Assembly: GCA_024195585.1 (NCBI GenBank)
Contig: SWBL01000015.1
Location: 1-64,000 of the forward strand
Length of the DNA stretch: 64,000 nt
From: Aureobasidium sp. EXF-3400
Lineage: Eukaryota > Ascomycota > Dothideomycetes > Dothideales > Saccotheciaceae
Direction: 5' to 3'
A program made the position numbers and the translations under genes. Below, one piece after another: positions 33,316-44,708 of this stretch; within the stretch, counting starts at the first letter, position 1; each line of letters opens with the position of its first letter. The notes beneath the pieces are model-generated. The model was not told the DNA's origin. It did not search any database and saw only the letters and a program-made list of their open reading frames with translations.

Positions 33316-35176
33316 ATGAGTGATCAACCTCGTCACGATCAGAGATTCTCAGGCAACATGGCACCCAATCAATCTGGTACTCCTGACTACCGCAACCCAA
33401 GATCTCATCAACAAAGCACGGGTAGACCTGCTGTGACAAACACACAGCAACTCCATCCTTCGCCACATGCATTCGATGCCTCCTCCTGGGCCAATCCTGC
33501 ATTCGCTGCACAGTATTACGGATATGACCAACCTGTCCCTGAGAACCGTTTCTCCCACAACACCTCTTACCCTCATCAAAACGTGCAGTCATTTGCTCCT
33601 GTTTCCTTCGGAAACCCCAGCTATCAGGCACAATTCGATCCTGCATCCCAGATGCTACAGAACTGGTCTCGATATGGTTCAGGTATGCAGTACGCCGGAC
33701 AGCAGTACCCCATGCAGCAAACCTCCACGCAGCAAATGCCTTTCCAACAGTTCCAGCACACCCCCTTCGAGCAGACCGCCTTCCAACAGGCCCCTGTCCA
33801 GCAAGCTCAGGGACAGCCACAGCCTGACATCAAACAAGACCCGAAGGCCATCGACATGTATTCTGGACACTACGACGATTCCCATGACATGAACTCTGGC
33901 GACTACGCTGCGGAAGACGATCCCAGCGCGCAGCTCATGGCCGAATTGACCCAAAACATTCTTGAGTCTTCTGTCTCTCCCACGCAAGCCCTGGAGGCGA
34001 GTGAGAGTAAATACGAATGGGACAATTCCACAGCTAACCCAACCGCATTCGAGTCAAACAACTCGACAATCTACGCCCCTCAGAATGGCCATGGCGCTGA
34101 GTACCAGACCTTCAGGAGCTTCGAGTATGAGAATCCCATCAGCGATGCAGAGCAGGCACAGCAAGATGAGCTTGGCCAGCAGGTCGATCAAGTCGTTGCG
34201 AGCTTGAGCGATGAGGACATGCAAGAGGAACAAGCCGTCGTCATGCGCAGGTAAGCTTGGCCTCAAAGTCTAGGTCTGGAAATGTACTGATCATCTTTGC
34301 TGCAGACCCGATTACGCCGCAAGAACTCCCGTCCACCAGCGCTACGATATCGAGGTGGCCGATGAGGAGAGAGAATACTCGGTTCCCGCGGATACCCCAG
34401 AGCAATATGAAGATTTCACTGCTGGCCATGTCGAAGTCCCAAGTGATGAGGTTGACAACGATGTCGACGAGAACGATGTTGACGAGGACGATGTTGACGA
34501 GGACGATGTCGACGAAGACGATACCATGCAGGTCGACGAGCATCAGATTGGAGAAAATCACGATCAGTATGAGGTCTCCGATGACGGTGTCGAACAGGTC
34601 GAGTCTGATGAAGATACCATGGAGGCCGATGTTGCAGAAGACGAAGACGCTGACCTCGATGCTTCTGACGCCGAAATATTTTCCGCTCAGGACGCCCATG
34701 ACTCTGGTGTTGAAGACTCTCCTCAAGTCAAGTTCGAGGGTTACATGCTCGCCGAGAGTCCCCTTAAGACCATCAAGAAGACGATCGCAAGCAAGGCAGA
34801 CAAGGAACTCCACCACAAAGCCTGGAAACTTCAGCCTCACCATCTGCCTGCCCACCGCTACTGGATCGCTATTCTCATGCACACCGTACAGTCCCAGAAG
34901 GCCAAGGTTGAGAAGGACTTTATCTGGCTCAAGGGCTCCAAGGTATGTTAGCCGAGTTGAAAGAACATCTGATTCCACAAGCTGACTCTCTTGTAGATTA
35001 ACACAATCGAGACCATGTGGAACAAGTACCGTGAGGTCACCACCGAGGAACAGCACCAGATCTTGTTCTGCGGCAGAGCCCCAGACTTCACCGACACCGT
35101 CGAGGAATTGGACAGTTTTGGCGATCAGTTGGTCGTCTTCCGCGCTGCTAAGAAGGAGGTCGTCGTTGTCGATTGA
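33316..35176 (+). CDS. Hypothetical Gln-rich and acidic protein, conserved C-terminus
   Basis: Three exons, 33316-34250, 34306-34942 and 34997-35176, give 583 aa. All joins are GT-AG and keep the frame (RR|PDYAAR and GSK|INTIE). The N-terminal third is low complexity, rich in Gln, Pro, Tyr and Phe (MQQTSTQQMPFQQFQ), prion- or activator-like. The middle is highly acidic with a short in-frame repeat of VDEDD. The C-terminal ~110 residues look folded (LQPHHLPAHRYWIAILMHTV, KDFIWLKGSK, TIETMWNKYREV, ILFCGRAPDF) and are probably the conserved part. There is no signal peptide, membrane helix, zinc motif or catalytic motif that I recognise. Nuclear or RNP function is conceivable from composition but unproved. 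Confidence 0.75.
34462..34524 (+). repeat. In-frame 15-nt tandem repeat coding VDEDD
   Basis: Around 34,462-34,524 the unit gatgttgacgaggac (with gatgtcgacgaagac variants) repeats about four times, coding NDVDEDDVDEDDVDEDD in the acidic part of the Q-rich protein. It is a small coding minisatellite of the kind that varies in copy number between strains. Confidence 0.75.
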
Positions 35177-35627
35177 GAGGAAGACAAGATTGCTTGCGGA
35201 AAAGATCTTGCAACAGACATGAAGTGTCAACACTTTTGCTGGAAGAAGATCCAGGGCGTCTTGCAAGGCGCAATCACGATTTACGAACTACGACTTTCGC
35301 ACGAGCGAATCAAGTTCTGACGAATGAAGGAGCGACGAGGCTCAAGCATTGAAGCAGAGGAGGACTTTCTTTTGTCAACGAGGCGAGCATCTGCCTTGCA
35401 TTTCTTTTACACATAGCCAAGCTGCTATATCAGCTGGAGGCTTTTCATCTTGAAGGTATCGAAAGGCCGTAAAGATGGAAGCTCTTACCATCTCTGCCTA
35501 GAATCGGCCTCGAATATATACAATGCTGATTTCATTTCAATCTGCTCTCTTTCGTGCCAGAATACTCCACAAACTCCTGTTCTCCCATGGTATCAAAAAT
35601 GCTTGCAAACCGACATCCACACACCAA
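35177..35627. other. Intergenic region between convergent genes
   Basis: 451 bases between the stop of the Q-rich protein gene and the stop of the AP-2 sigma gene. Probably both 3' UTRs; nothing else seen. Confidence 0.5.
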
Positions 35628-36359
35628 CTACTCAAGTTTGTCCAAATGCTCCAACCTCGTCAATACGACTTGTTTACTCGTCTCTTCAATCTCTCCCGCG
35701 AGGAATACTTCGTCCAGGATAGCGTAGACCTGTGTCCTCCTACGTCAGCACTCCATTTACCCCTTCTGTTACCCTCTCTTGCTGTTTCTTCTCTGCTTAC
35801 CTTGTAGAAGTTGAACACCAAATCCAATTCACACACGTTGCCGAAGAACTGATCCAGCACTTCGACAAAGAAGTGTATGGCTTCTAAGTATGCTAATTCA
35901 TTGTCGTTTGCATCCACGCAGGCGCAGAAGAAGAGGCCGGCGTAGCGGCGGTAGACGATTTTGGACGAGCCGCGGAATTCGACGAAGTTAGATTGATGTT
36001 TTTGGTCGCGGGGGGCGACGAGGCGGTGGATCTGAGGGGAGAGGCGGTGTTAGAGGGTGGGTTGCGAGGTAGGTTGCTTGAGAGAGGGTGGGTTTAGATC
36101 GATGGTGCGGGTTGGCAGAATGGTTGGCGGGAAGTCAGGTGTTGCGTACCTCGCCTTTTAGCTTTACTTTCTCTTCATCCTGGGATGGTCGTCAGTGGGC
36201 TGTGAGACATCAATTGCAACAGGGGATGCTTACACTGTATGGCGCATACCATTTGGCCAAGCGCGTCTTTCCCCTATAGCTTTCTTAGCTTGTGTGCTGT
36301 GGCTTTGAGTCCATGATGCCTTACTGCCGGTTCTGTATCAAGATGAAGGAGAGGACCAT
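35628..36359 (-). CDS. APS2: AP-2 complex subunit sigma (clathrin adaptor small chain)
   Basis: Five short exons: 36359-36325, 36273-36234, 36179-36150, 36031-35801 and 35729-35628, giving 145 aa. The introns (51, 54, 118 and 71 nt) are all GT-AG, and each join restores a family motif. The protein is the small longin-fold subunit of the AP-2 adaptor, which links clathrin to plasma-membrane cargo in endocytosis. Visible: [21 protein letters not shown] at the N-terminus, the exon-3 segment [67 protein letters not shown], and [19 protein letters not shown] in the last exon. These match AP-2 sigma better than AP-1 or AP-3 sigma, which differ after the YK motif. The gene is easily missed because no single exon is long. 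It is divergent from the TFIIIC gene. Confidence 0.95.
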
Positions 36360-36829
36360 CGTGCCTGATTTGTTCAACTATCAGGCCGATGACAAGAGTA
36401 CCTTGATTGCTGTTTCGAGTCGATGCCATCGAACACCCTCCCCCACGATTGTCTTGGCGTTTGCGGATACGGAGTCGGACTCGGGAGTCTCTTGCTTTCG
36501 AGGAAGGAGCCCTTCACTTCTTCACGAGCATCACAATCAGGAAAAATATATAACCGAAAGGACTTTGATCTGAGTCTGACGAGAGACGTGTGATTACAGG
36601 CTTTTCTTTCGATGCTCTAGATTCACAACCAACTTCAGGTAGCTGATTCTCTTTTTTTGACGCGTCCTTGTTCAGATCCAACATCTGAGCTTCCTGCCTT
36701 CTAACATTGCGCGAGCTGTTTTCCCGTCGCCTTTTTGTCATCAGTCGATTGAGAAGCAGCGTTCTCAGTTTGTCTCGTTGACGCGTGCGTTACCGCGACT
36801 ATAATATATCAGAATTTGAGCCTATCATC
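36360..36829. promoter_or_regulatory. Shared divergent promoter region (AP-2 sigma / TFIIIC subunit)
   Basis: The 470 bases between two divergent ATGs must hold both promoters. I see no ORF with family features here. An AT-rich stretch (ctataatatatcag) lies about 20 bases before the TFIIIC start codon. Confidence 0.5.
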
Positions 36830-39355
36830 ATGGCTTGGGATAAATACAATCGCTTGAATGGCGGTGTCACCATCGACTTCTATCCAAACACACTCGACAA
36901 CATTTTCTGGTCAAAAGAAGGCATCATTGCAGTCGGCGGCAGCGATCACGTCAGCCTTTTTGTGAGTGTTACGATTTTCGAAACTGGCTACCACTAACAA
37001 TCACAGGTCCCACGACTCAAAGCAATTGCATCAGATGAGAGAAAATGGGACAAGATCAACCTTAAGACAAGTTTCTTCACTCTCGAGGATATCCAACTTC
37101 AACTTCCCTTAAGCTGGAAGAACTTCTCCATCGGCGAGGAGATGTCCGAATCCTTTGTCCACGCCCTTGATTGGTCTCCTCCTGGACTCGGTAAACACAA
37201 GCGAAGTGTTCTGGCCGTTCTGACTTCCAACCATGTGCTGTCGATCTGGGAGTGCGTTGGAAAGCCAGAGATCGCCACCGACTGGGTGAGAGCCTGTGTT
37301 ATCAACCACGCCCTTCAAGCACACTACAAAAAAAAGGATGTTCAGAGCCCCGAAGAGAGTGAGCATGACCACTTCGAGAGATTGAGAGCAAAGCAACGTA
37401 TCAGAGCGTTCGCGTGGAGTCCAGCGCTACCGGATCCTTCGTTGTCAGGCGCTTCTGGTGATTGTACGACAAGGTACCCGTTCTTGGCCGTTTCGAACGA
37501 CCGTGGAGAGGTCTTGGTCGTCAAGATTCAGACACCTTACGACATCCTCGAGCCAAATGCAGAAGGTTGGACTCTATCTGTGGCGGCTTCCTTCGGTGTT
37601 GAAGTTCCTGACACCAAGAAGTCGGCTCTCAGTGCTTGCATGCCGGTGACTTACAAGTGGAGAAGCCCTTTTGTGGATCAACTGGCCTGGAGTCCTTGGG
37701 GTCTTCATTCTGCCAACATGCCGACCTCCATACTGACCTTCACCTCTCAATCGTCTTTACAGTGCACGAGCGTAAAGGTTGACGACGAAAGACATCACGC
37801 CGATGTAGTGATTGGTCCTGCTGTATCGCTAATGACCGACATACCTGATACTCAAGCTGCCGGATGTATGAGATGGGTCTCGAAGTTGAACAGCGCAAAG
37901 GAAGCATTCCTCGTATACCCAACGCGCAGCTCTTTCTACTGTCTACAAGCTCAGCCAGGCCTTAGTCTTGATTTCCAGATCTCGGCACATGATATCAATA
38001 CTCCTTGGGACGAGATTGCAGGTGTGTTCTGAAACGTACTACCATACTTTGCAGCCATCTAACAAATCAACAGGTCTGACTTTCGTTCAAGATGACAACG
38101 ACAACGTTTCTGTGCAAATTGCGTATCATCTCGGCTCAGGGACTGATCGCATCACGAGTCTGGCTGTACCTTTCACAGCACACTCGGCACTTGGGTCCAC
38201 TAATTGGCAGCATGACTTGCTCAGAGGGCAAAGACGCTTCAGTGATGAGTGGAATCTTGCAGGAAATATCATGGCTAGAGCCTATGGCTTATGTACATCT
38301 CCGTTCGGCGATTTGGTTGCTGTTAATGTCAGCTTCCACCCGAGCGACGGAGTCGAGTACACAACAAATTCTGATGAACTCTCCTTTCTCATCACAAGCC
38401 AGTGTAACGACGATTTGCAATTTGCTCTCGCTGGCTCTCCTTCGAATGCCTACGGTAAGTCTGGCCAAGTCTTCTGTACCACTGGCAGTACTGACATTCG
38501 ACAGAACTGACTGCCGAGGCTTTGCTTTTCAGCTTGCAAAGCTTTGCCATGCGTGAGCCCGAAACGCTTGCCGACGATGACTTTGTTCTCGAACAAGTCA
38601 TGCAAGCTCTCGACCTAGTAGAGCTGCCCGCGATCACCTCTAACCAAGGACAAATTACAGAAGATACACCTGTGGAGCTGATCGTGCGTCAAGTGAGGCA
38701 GAACATCTTGTTCAACAGTGATAGTGTCAAGAGTCGGGTATCGCAACTACTGAAGTACGTTAAAGCGGACATTCCCAAGACTCCACCGCTTGATGCCACA
38801 GTTGTACTCAGGATTGTCACCGAGATATCTCGCCTACCACATTTCGTTGCAGACGCAAGCATCTTGAGCACTTCGATCATGCAGATCCATTGCTTGATAC
38901 TGGCGAAACTGCAAGCACGAGCTGGTAATACCGATGCAGACACTTCAATCTCAGAGGAGGAAGAGATTGAAAGATGCGAGATATGCCACAGCAACATACC
39001 GTTCGAGAGTCTTCGATGGGCGAAGTGTGTAAACAACCACCAATACCGTAAGTCTATGACCAAAATCATTTTTCACACAATGCTGAATACTGACTGTTCA
39101 TCAGCTCGCTGCACGCTTTCCTTCCTCGCTATCCAAACTCCGGGAACTTCCAAGGCATGCTCGATATGCAACGCTCAGTACATCAACGAGTTCATGATGC
39201 CCAGCTTCAAGGCACAAGACAGTAAAGAGACAAGTGCAGATGGGGACGAGGTGATGCAAGGGACCTCAGATGAAGAACCTCCACTATCTTTGGCACGCAT
39301 TCTTTTCGCGGCATGTGATAGATGTGTCTGTTGCGGAGGCAAATTTACCGGCTAA
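36830..39355 (+). CDS. TFIIIC 90-kDa-type subunit (TFIIIC delta N-terminal and zinc-finger domains)
   Basis: Five exons, 36830-36961, 37007-38021, 38074-38454, 38505-39047 and 39105-39355, give 773 aa. TFIIIC binds tRNA-gene promoters (A and B boxes) and recruits TFIIIB for RNA polymerase III. The N-terminal half is a WD/beta-propeller-like region (VTIDFYPNTLDNIFWSKEG, IIAVGGSDHVSLFVPRL, FVHALDWSPPGLG, LAVLTSNHVLSIWE, RIRAFAWSPALPD, DQLAWSPWGL) as in the TFIIIC delta family. The C-terminal end is a cysteine/histidine-rich finger: RCEICHSNIP, CVNNHQYPRC across the last splice, ACSICNAQY, and CDRCVCCGGKF just before the stop. The order matches fungal and animal 90-kDa TFIIIC subunits. The start MAWDKYNRL is the first in-frame ATG. 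The next gene starts only 186 bases after the stop. Confidence 0.88.
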
Positions 39356-39541
39356 TTTTAGTATGCAACTACCCGCATTCCTCACCACAATGGTGTGTTT
39401 ACCACTCGACTTCAGTCTAAGACGATATCGCAACACGGACTGTCTCGGCACTATCGCAGAACATCGAGAAGATGTTTTCAATCGCATAGCTATCGAGAAC
39501 AACTGAAACCAAGACGTCTTGTCGCTCACGACCTTTCGAAG

Positions 39542-41290
39542 ATGAATCCGATGCATGAAATCCGAATGTCAGCCTCGCCAGGAAGAGCACCACAAGTCAT
39601 ACACCAGCACGAAGTAGGCAGTCCAGTACGAAGCGTACGTCCAGAGTTTCTACTCGAGTCTCTCAATAGCCAGGCAGAATTTGGACCACGAACATTTCTA
39701 GACAATCCATCACCGGACGAGGAAATACACGTCCCAAACATACCAGACACGCATACTTCGCCTCAAGGCGACGACTCTCATGCTGAACGGCCATTCTCTA
39801 AACAGAGGCGGTCGGGCCATTACCTGGGTGGCACCACAGAGCAGTTCCAGTCAAATTGTGCTCCGGAGAGAAAGATGTCAAGGACTCCTTCGCCTCGCTC
39901 TCCTGTCGAACCTACAGACTTTGAAAGATACCAGCAGCTGACGCGTGAGGCTTGCAAAAGTGGATTCGACAGCGATGAAGACTCGTACATCGGATCTGTG
40001 GAGGAGATGACTCCTGTCAGACCAGCGAGGAGGAGCAATATGCTTGTCGACGGTCTTTTCAATCACTTCTCTCCACATGTCCTGGAAGAAGAAAGTCCGA
40101 TCCTGCCAAAAGTTCAGGATCTGGCTATGGCTCGTCAGATCAAAGAAGTGCATCACCTCACCATGCAAGCTCTGACTGGTATCTCTGGCTCTCCGAATCC
40201 ACCACCTACACCTCCACCGATACCGACCCGTGACTCGCGATATCAGGATTGGCGAAACTCTAGGTATCGATCAGTCTCGGCGCCCGCAAAGAAGGTCACT
40301 GTGGCGCCTCCACCTATCGACACATCGCGGATGTCCATACAACAACCACATGTCAAAACACCGTACCCTTTCCGTGCCGTTCACCGCAAAGAATTTGGCC
40401 GTCAGTTCTCAGCCTCAGAACCTACATTGCGCAGCCCTCGTGTGCATGACAGCATACTCACTCTCAGCATCCGACGCAGCAACCCCAACAGTCGGCTACG
40501 ACTCTCTACACTCACCATCCCAGCCAACAGCGAGTTCAGCGCAGTCAAAAATCGCCGCTGCAGTTCCGACCGTGGAGGTAAAGAATACACACCCCAAGAC
40601 TTTGACGACGCAGAACTCTTCCGCCAACTACGACGCCATTACCAACAACTTCTGGGCCCGTGGCGCCACTTCTCAGCTCGAAGCTTGACTATGATATGCG
40701 TAAGCGGCGATGCGAGTAAACAAGCAGACTCAGGCTATGGCTGGCTACTCACACCACGCTCTCCCCGCGTACTAGCCCACAAAGGCCTCAACGACACATT
40801 CAGCGAAGAAAAACTCCTCCGCTTCTTTCGTGATCCCAGTGCAGCGGGAAAAAGCAGGTATGCGTGGGTGAGCTGGGCGCATAGATTATCTGATGCTCCT
40901 GCCATAAGCACACCACTGCCTCTTCCGTCTGAATTACCTTCTGCAGTACCTGATAGTGCACGCTCTCCTGCCTCTGCTGCAACTGCTTCAACGGTTAATA
41001 ATCGATTTTCCATGATCAGACGCGCGGAACAGCATGAAGGGCTTGAATTTGTGGTTTCGTGGTCTGTGAGGAGGATTCTTTTGGCTTTGACTTTGGTGGT
41101 GGTGCTTAGTCTGGCTGCTACATTGCTTTGGGTATTTTTGGGAAAGAATTCGCATGGTGGTGGTCAGCAGGCTGGGTTTATGGGGGCTGGGGATAGGGTT
41201 GTTGCTGGGGTTGTGATGGGGATTTGTGTTTTGTTGATTGGATGTTTTGGGGTTGGAGGGTGGATTGGGGTTAGTTGGTTGGTGTTATAG
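39542..41290 (+). CDS. Conserved fungal protein with two C-terminal transmembrane helices
   Basis: A single exon from the first in-frame ATG at 39542 gives 582 aa. The N-terminal ~330 residues are disordered, Ser/Pro-rich, with SP sites and a proline run (PNPPPTPPPIPTR). A more conserved middle region (DAELFRQLRRHYQQLLGPW, HFSARSLTMI, FSEEKLLRFFRDP, GKSRYAWVSWAHRL) resembles a block I recall from uncharacterised fungal membrane proteins. The end has two hydrophobic helices, LLALTLVVVLSLAATLLWVF and a second at VVAGVVMGICVLLIGCFGVG, with a short loop containing Gly/His. A tail-anchored or hairpin membrane protein of the secretory pathway is likely; function is unknown. The local base composition shifts to G/T-rich over the last 250 bases, caused by the Gly/Val-rich helices. 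Confidence 0.72.
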   Translation: MNPMHEIRMSASPGRAPQVIHQHEVGSPVRSVRPEFLLESLNSQAEFGPRTFLDNPSPDEEIHVPNIPDTHTSPQGDDSHAERPFSKQRRSGHYLGGTTEQFQSNCAPERKMSRTPSPRSPVEPTDFERYQQLTREACKSGFDSDEDSYIGSVEEMTPVRPARRSNMLVDGLFNHFSPHVLEEESPILPKVQDLAMARQIKEVHHLTMQALTGISGSPNPPPTPPPIPTRDSRYQDWRNSRYRSVSAPAKKVTVAPPPIDTSRMSIQQPHVKTPYPFRAVHRKEFGRQFSASEPTLRSPRVHDSILTLSIRRSNPNSRLRLSTLTIPANSEFSAVKNRRCSSDRGGKEYTPQDFDDAELFRQLRRHYQQLLGPWRHFSARSLTMICVSGDASKQADSGYGWLLTPRSPRVLAHKGLNDTFSEEKLLRFFRDPSAAGKSRYAWVSWAHRLSDAPAISTPLPLPSELPSAVPDSARSPASAATASTVNNRFSMIRRAEQHEGLEFVVSWSVRRILLALTLVVVLSLAATLLWVFLGKNSHGGGQQAGFMGAGDRVVAGVVMGICVLLIGCFGVGGWIGVSWLVL

Positions 41291-41809
41291 AAGGGAAGTG
41301 GTGAAGTTGCAAGTTCGTTCTCTTAGTTTTCTTTGTCGTTTTCAGTTCTGTTTCCGCCAGCAGCATATTTCGTATTGTTCTTCGTTTTGGTAAAGCATAA
41401 TACTGTCGTCTGTCGGTTGGAGCATCTTCTTGACTCGGATAGATATCATTTCCACATCCAATCCGTTGGAAATTCAGTGTCTTATACTTTCCTCACTTTG
41501 TCTCTCTGTTTTGATAGAAGAAAAATGATACTCATCGATGATGTTGGGATAGAAAGACATTACTTACTCCAACAATAAAAATTAAATTGACCACAAAGAC
41601 GCGAACACGACGCGCCGCAACACGTCACCCCCACATCCGAAAAAGGCATTCCCTAACCACCATCACCACTATTCGCAAATCAATCAACCATCAAGTCACT
41701 TATATCACCATCATACCAATGAACTAAACCTCAACCTCTGCCAAAAACACCACTCTCTCAATCCGGCGAACCCTACTCCAAAAGGCACACATAAGAGCCA
41801 CAACAAAAA
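41291..41809. other. Intergenic region, no supported gene
   Basis: 519 bases holding the 3' end of the two-TM gene and the promoter of SLD5. The AC-rich stretch from 41,600 to 41,809 looks like the SLD5 leader. Confidence 0.5.
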
Positions 41810-42867
41810 ATGAACGTCGACGACATCCTCGCCTCAGTATCCAACACGGAACGAATCCCACAACGGACCTCTGATCTACAAGCCTTGACACGAGCATGGG
41901 TGGCAGAGAGATGTGCGCCTGAGTTATTGCCGTATCCTGAGGAACTGGTTGATAGGATTATGGAGAGGATAAACACGCAGGTGAGCAAATACTTCTTTCT
42001 TTTCATTCTCTTGTTTGATTTTCTTATCATTGAATCTTGTGGTTTGCTTTGCGTGCTTTGGGATTTGCGATCTATTCAGAGAGAGTGTAGGAAAGGTGGA
42101 TTTTGAGAGGAAGAGAGAGAAAAAGTAGGGCATCGATGTTTCTCAGAGCGACAAGCAACAGGCAAAGACCAAAAGAACGAGAAGAGGAAGCTGGGGAAGA
42201 TGCAGAAGGAGTGTAATATCTAGAAGAGCGAAAAGAAAACTAACCAGACCTTTACAAAAAGTAGATCGAAACCGTAGAAGACATGACAGGAACCATGGAC
42301 CCATCAGCAAACTTCAACCTCATCATCATACAAACAGAACTGGAGAGATTCAAATTTCTCATTCGATCTTTTCTGCGAGCGAGGATAGGGAAGGTACGTT
42401 CTGCCTCTCCCCTCTTCCCTCCTTCCATCTCTCTTCCTCCACTTTCCACTCATTCACTGCTACTCCCCTCCACCTCCCCTTCCGTTTGCAGAAACCGATA
42501 CTAACCCTCAATACAGCTAGACAAATACCCCCACCACCACCTTCCCTCCCCGCACCTCTCAGCCACAGAATCACAATACCTGACTCATCGCTGCACCCTG
42601 CTTTCCCACCACTTCAGCACCTCCTTCCTCTCCTCTTTCCCTGCCCAGTTACAGAAATTAGATGATAAAGCAGGAGGAATATCAATGGTGGATGCGCCTG
42701 ATGTAGATGCAGCGGTTTTTGTGAGGGTGTTGAGGGATGCGGGACTTGTGGAGGTGCAGGGGGAACAGGGGGTGGGTGTTGTGGAGTTGAGGAGGGGGGA
42801 TGTTTGGTGTGTGAGGTGGAGTGCGGTTAGAGAGGCGTGTTTGAGGGGGGATGTTGAGATGGTTTGA
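41810..42867 (+). CDS. SLD5: DNA replication complex GINS subunit Sld5
   Basis: Three exons, 41810-41980, 42265-42393 and 42517-42867, give 216 aa, the usual family length. GINS (Sld5, Psf1-3) joins Cdc45 and Mcm2-7 to form the replicative helicase. Visible: an N-terminal motif [13 protein letters not shown], the A-domain helices ([33 protein letters not shown]), the highly conserved [20 protein letters not shown] followed by LRARIGK across exon 2, and a C-terminal B-domain ([32 protein letters not shown]). The first intron is 284 nt, unusually long for this window; I found no convincing extra exon in it. The last exon has a C-rich start and a G/T-rich end. Joins keep the frame at both introns. 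Confidence 0.9.
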
Positions 42868-43115
42868 TGGAGAGGGGAAGTAGTGAGGAAGAAGGTGGGA
42901 GGTTGAGTGTTGGGCTGAGAGCAGGAATGGCAAGGGGAGTAATGTTCTTATAGATGCGACTTTTGTATTTGTTCGCGCAACTGGAGAGAATTGCTGTGCA
43001 AAAAGATACTGTTGTCATTGGTATCATGGTTTGCTAAGACTGCATAAAACAACGAGAAAAGGTAATACAGGAAACAATGGGTAATGTAAAGCCATCACAC
43101 AGTGGTGATCAATGC

Positions 43116-44287
43116 TTAGTGAGCCTTGAGCCACTCAAGCACGACCTCGAAGGCTTGCTTCTGGGCTTGCTTGATGGCTTCATCTTGGTACTCTCCAACG
43201 ACAGCAAAGCCTGTGATTTGTATGTCAGTTGATATCCTTCGCACTTTTGTAGAAATCAAACTTACCATGCGGCACTCCAGGATAAGTCCATTCCTGAACC
43301 TCGACACCCTTCTCCTTCAAGCTCTTAACGCCAGCCTCGCGCACCTCATCGCTAAACAGCGCATCCTCGTCCACAGTCAACAAAGCAATAGGACTCTTAA
43401 CACCAGTAAAGTCCTCGCGCTCAATAGTAGCACCATGAAGGATCACAGCAGCCTTGACAGCAGGACCCCTCCTAACCATGCCTTCCTCGACTTTACCAGC
43501 TGCTTCTTCACTAACCTCCTTTTGACCTTCAAACACATCAGCTCCCAGTTCGCTGGCAAGTAGCAGTGCTTGTCTGCCTCCCACACTGACGCCTACACAG
43601 TACACGCCTCCACCCGCTTGCACGGCATCTGCATATTCATCCTTGACGGCATCCAACACCTTCATCAATCTGGGTAACACAGAACTAGGCGTGTGTCTCG
43701 CCAACCACATATCCAATCTAAAACTCTTTGCCACCTCTGCAGCCCTCAGTTTCAACGATTCCAGAAAACTGGTCTTGTCGTCGCCAGCAGAGAAGACAGA
43801 ATTAGGTGCTGCGTCGTTGGAGAATTGGTCGGGCATGATGACTAGATAGCCTTGCTCGGCATAGGCATCGGCTTGGAGTTTATTGGCTGGGGCGTGAATG
43901 CCAGTGCCTCCTGTTAGGAAGAGTAGCAGTTTGCAGGGTGCGTGAGGGTAATCGGCTGGTTTGGTGATGTAGCAGTCTATTTCGTTGAACTTTGTGATTT
44001 CGCCGGTGGGGGTTTGGGAGGTGGAGACTGGTTCTGTGGGCCTGTGTTGGTATGCAGTTGTGAGAGAGGAGGTAGGAATAGCTTACGTCCTGCTTCGTGG
44101 ACTTGAGCTTCTTGGTTCTGTTTTGCTTGTGGTTAGCTTTGGTTGCTTGTGAGGGCATCACGCGTTTGGTATTGTCGAGACTCACTCCTAGACTTGGGCC
44201 TTGATCAACGGCCGAGTCGCCGGGGATGGCACTCTGCTCGGCCAGGTCGTTTTCGGGTGCTCTGGTTGCTAGTTCGTCGTCTGCCAT
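43116..44287 (-). CDS. Dienelactone-hydrolase-family alpha/beta hydrolase with Ser in place of nucleophile Cys
   Basis: Four exons, 44287-44186, 44117-44087, 44033-43266 and 43210-43116, give 331 aa. The last intron is certain (PH|GFAVVGEY); the second and third exon edges are my best GT-AG reading. Dienelactone hydrolases open cyclic enol-lactones using a Cys-His-Asp triad. Visible: the N-terminal TSQTPTGEITKFNEIDCYIT and KPADYPHAPCKLLLFL region, EQGYLVIMPDQF, the nucleophile elbow GVYCVGVSVGGRQ, an acid-residue strand ALLTVDEDALFSDE, and the His in YPGVPHGF. The elbow reads G-V-S-V-G, so the nucleophile appears to be Ser where the family usually has GYCxGG. A 34-residue N-terminal exon (MADDELATRAPENDL) is acidic and may not be conserved. 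The substrate is unknown. No secretion signal is present, so it is probably cytosolic. Confidence 0.82.
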
Positions 44288-44708
44288 GTTTGCTTGATGT
44301 GATGTTCAAGGTTCGTGTTTCGTGGTTGACTACTTGGAGCAATCGAGAGGGAGGCTTTACCCCACAGAATCGCTGACGTCGCAGGGTCTTGCACAACTAT
44401 GCAGCTTTTATGCAGACTTGCTTCTGTCACGACCCTGTCCTGCATATTCGATACAAGTTGAGTCTCCAGTTCTGCATCTATAGACCTCGTGGACCTTGAA
44501 CGTACACCGAGACTTAATCGTTTATGTTGTTGTGCTCTCCTTGCGCCATCTCGGAGTCGACTGTACTAACCTGGTGTTGGTATGACTTGATGTAAGAATT
44601 CCAGGCTTAGGTCTGTTGAACACTGATCGTACTATGTGAACTTCACGCAAACGTCATGCTCTGTTACAAAGGTGTACATCATTACTACGAGCTAATAGAC
44701 GAGATCAT
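44288..44708. other. Intergenic region, promoter of the DLH-like gene
   Basis: 421 bases between the DLH-like start and the Sgd1 stop, both on the minus strand. No ORF or RNA gene seen. Confidence 0.5.
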
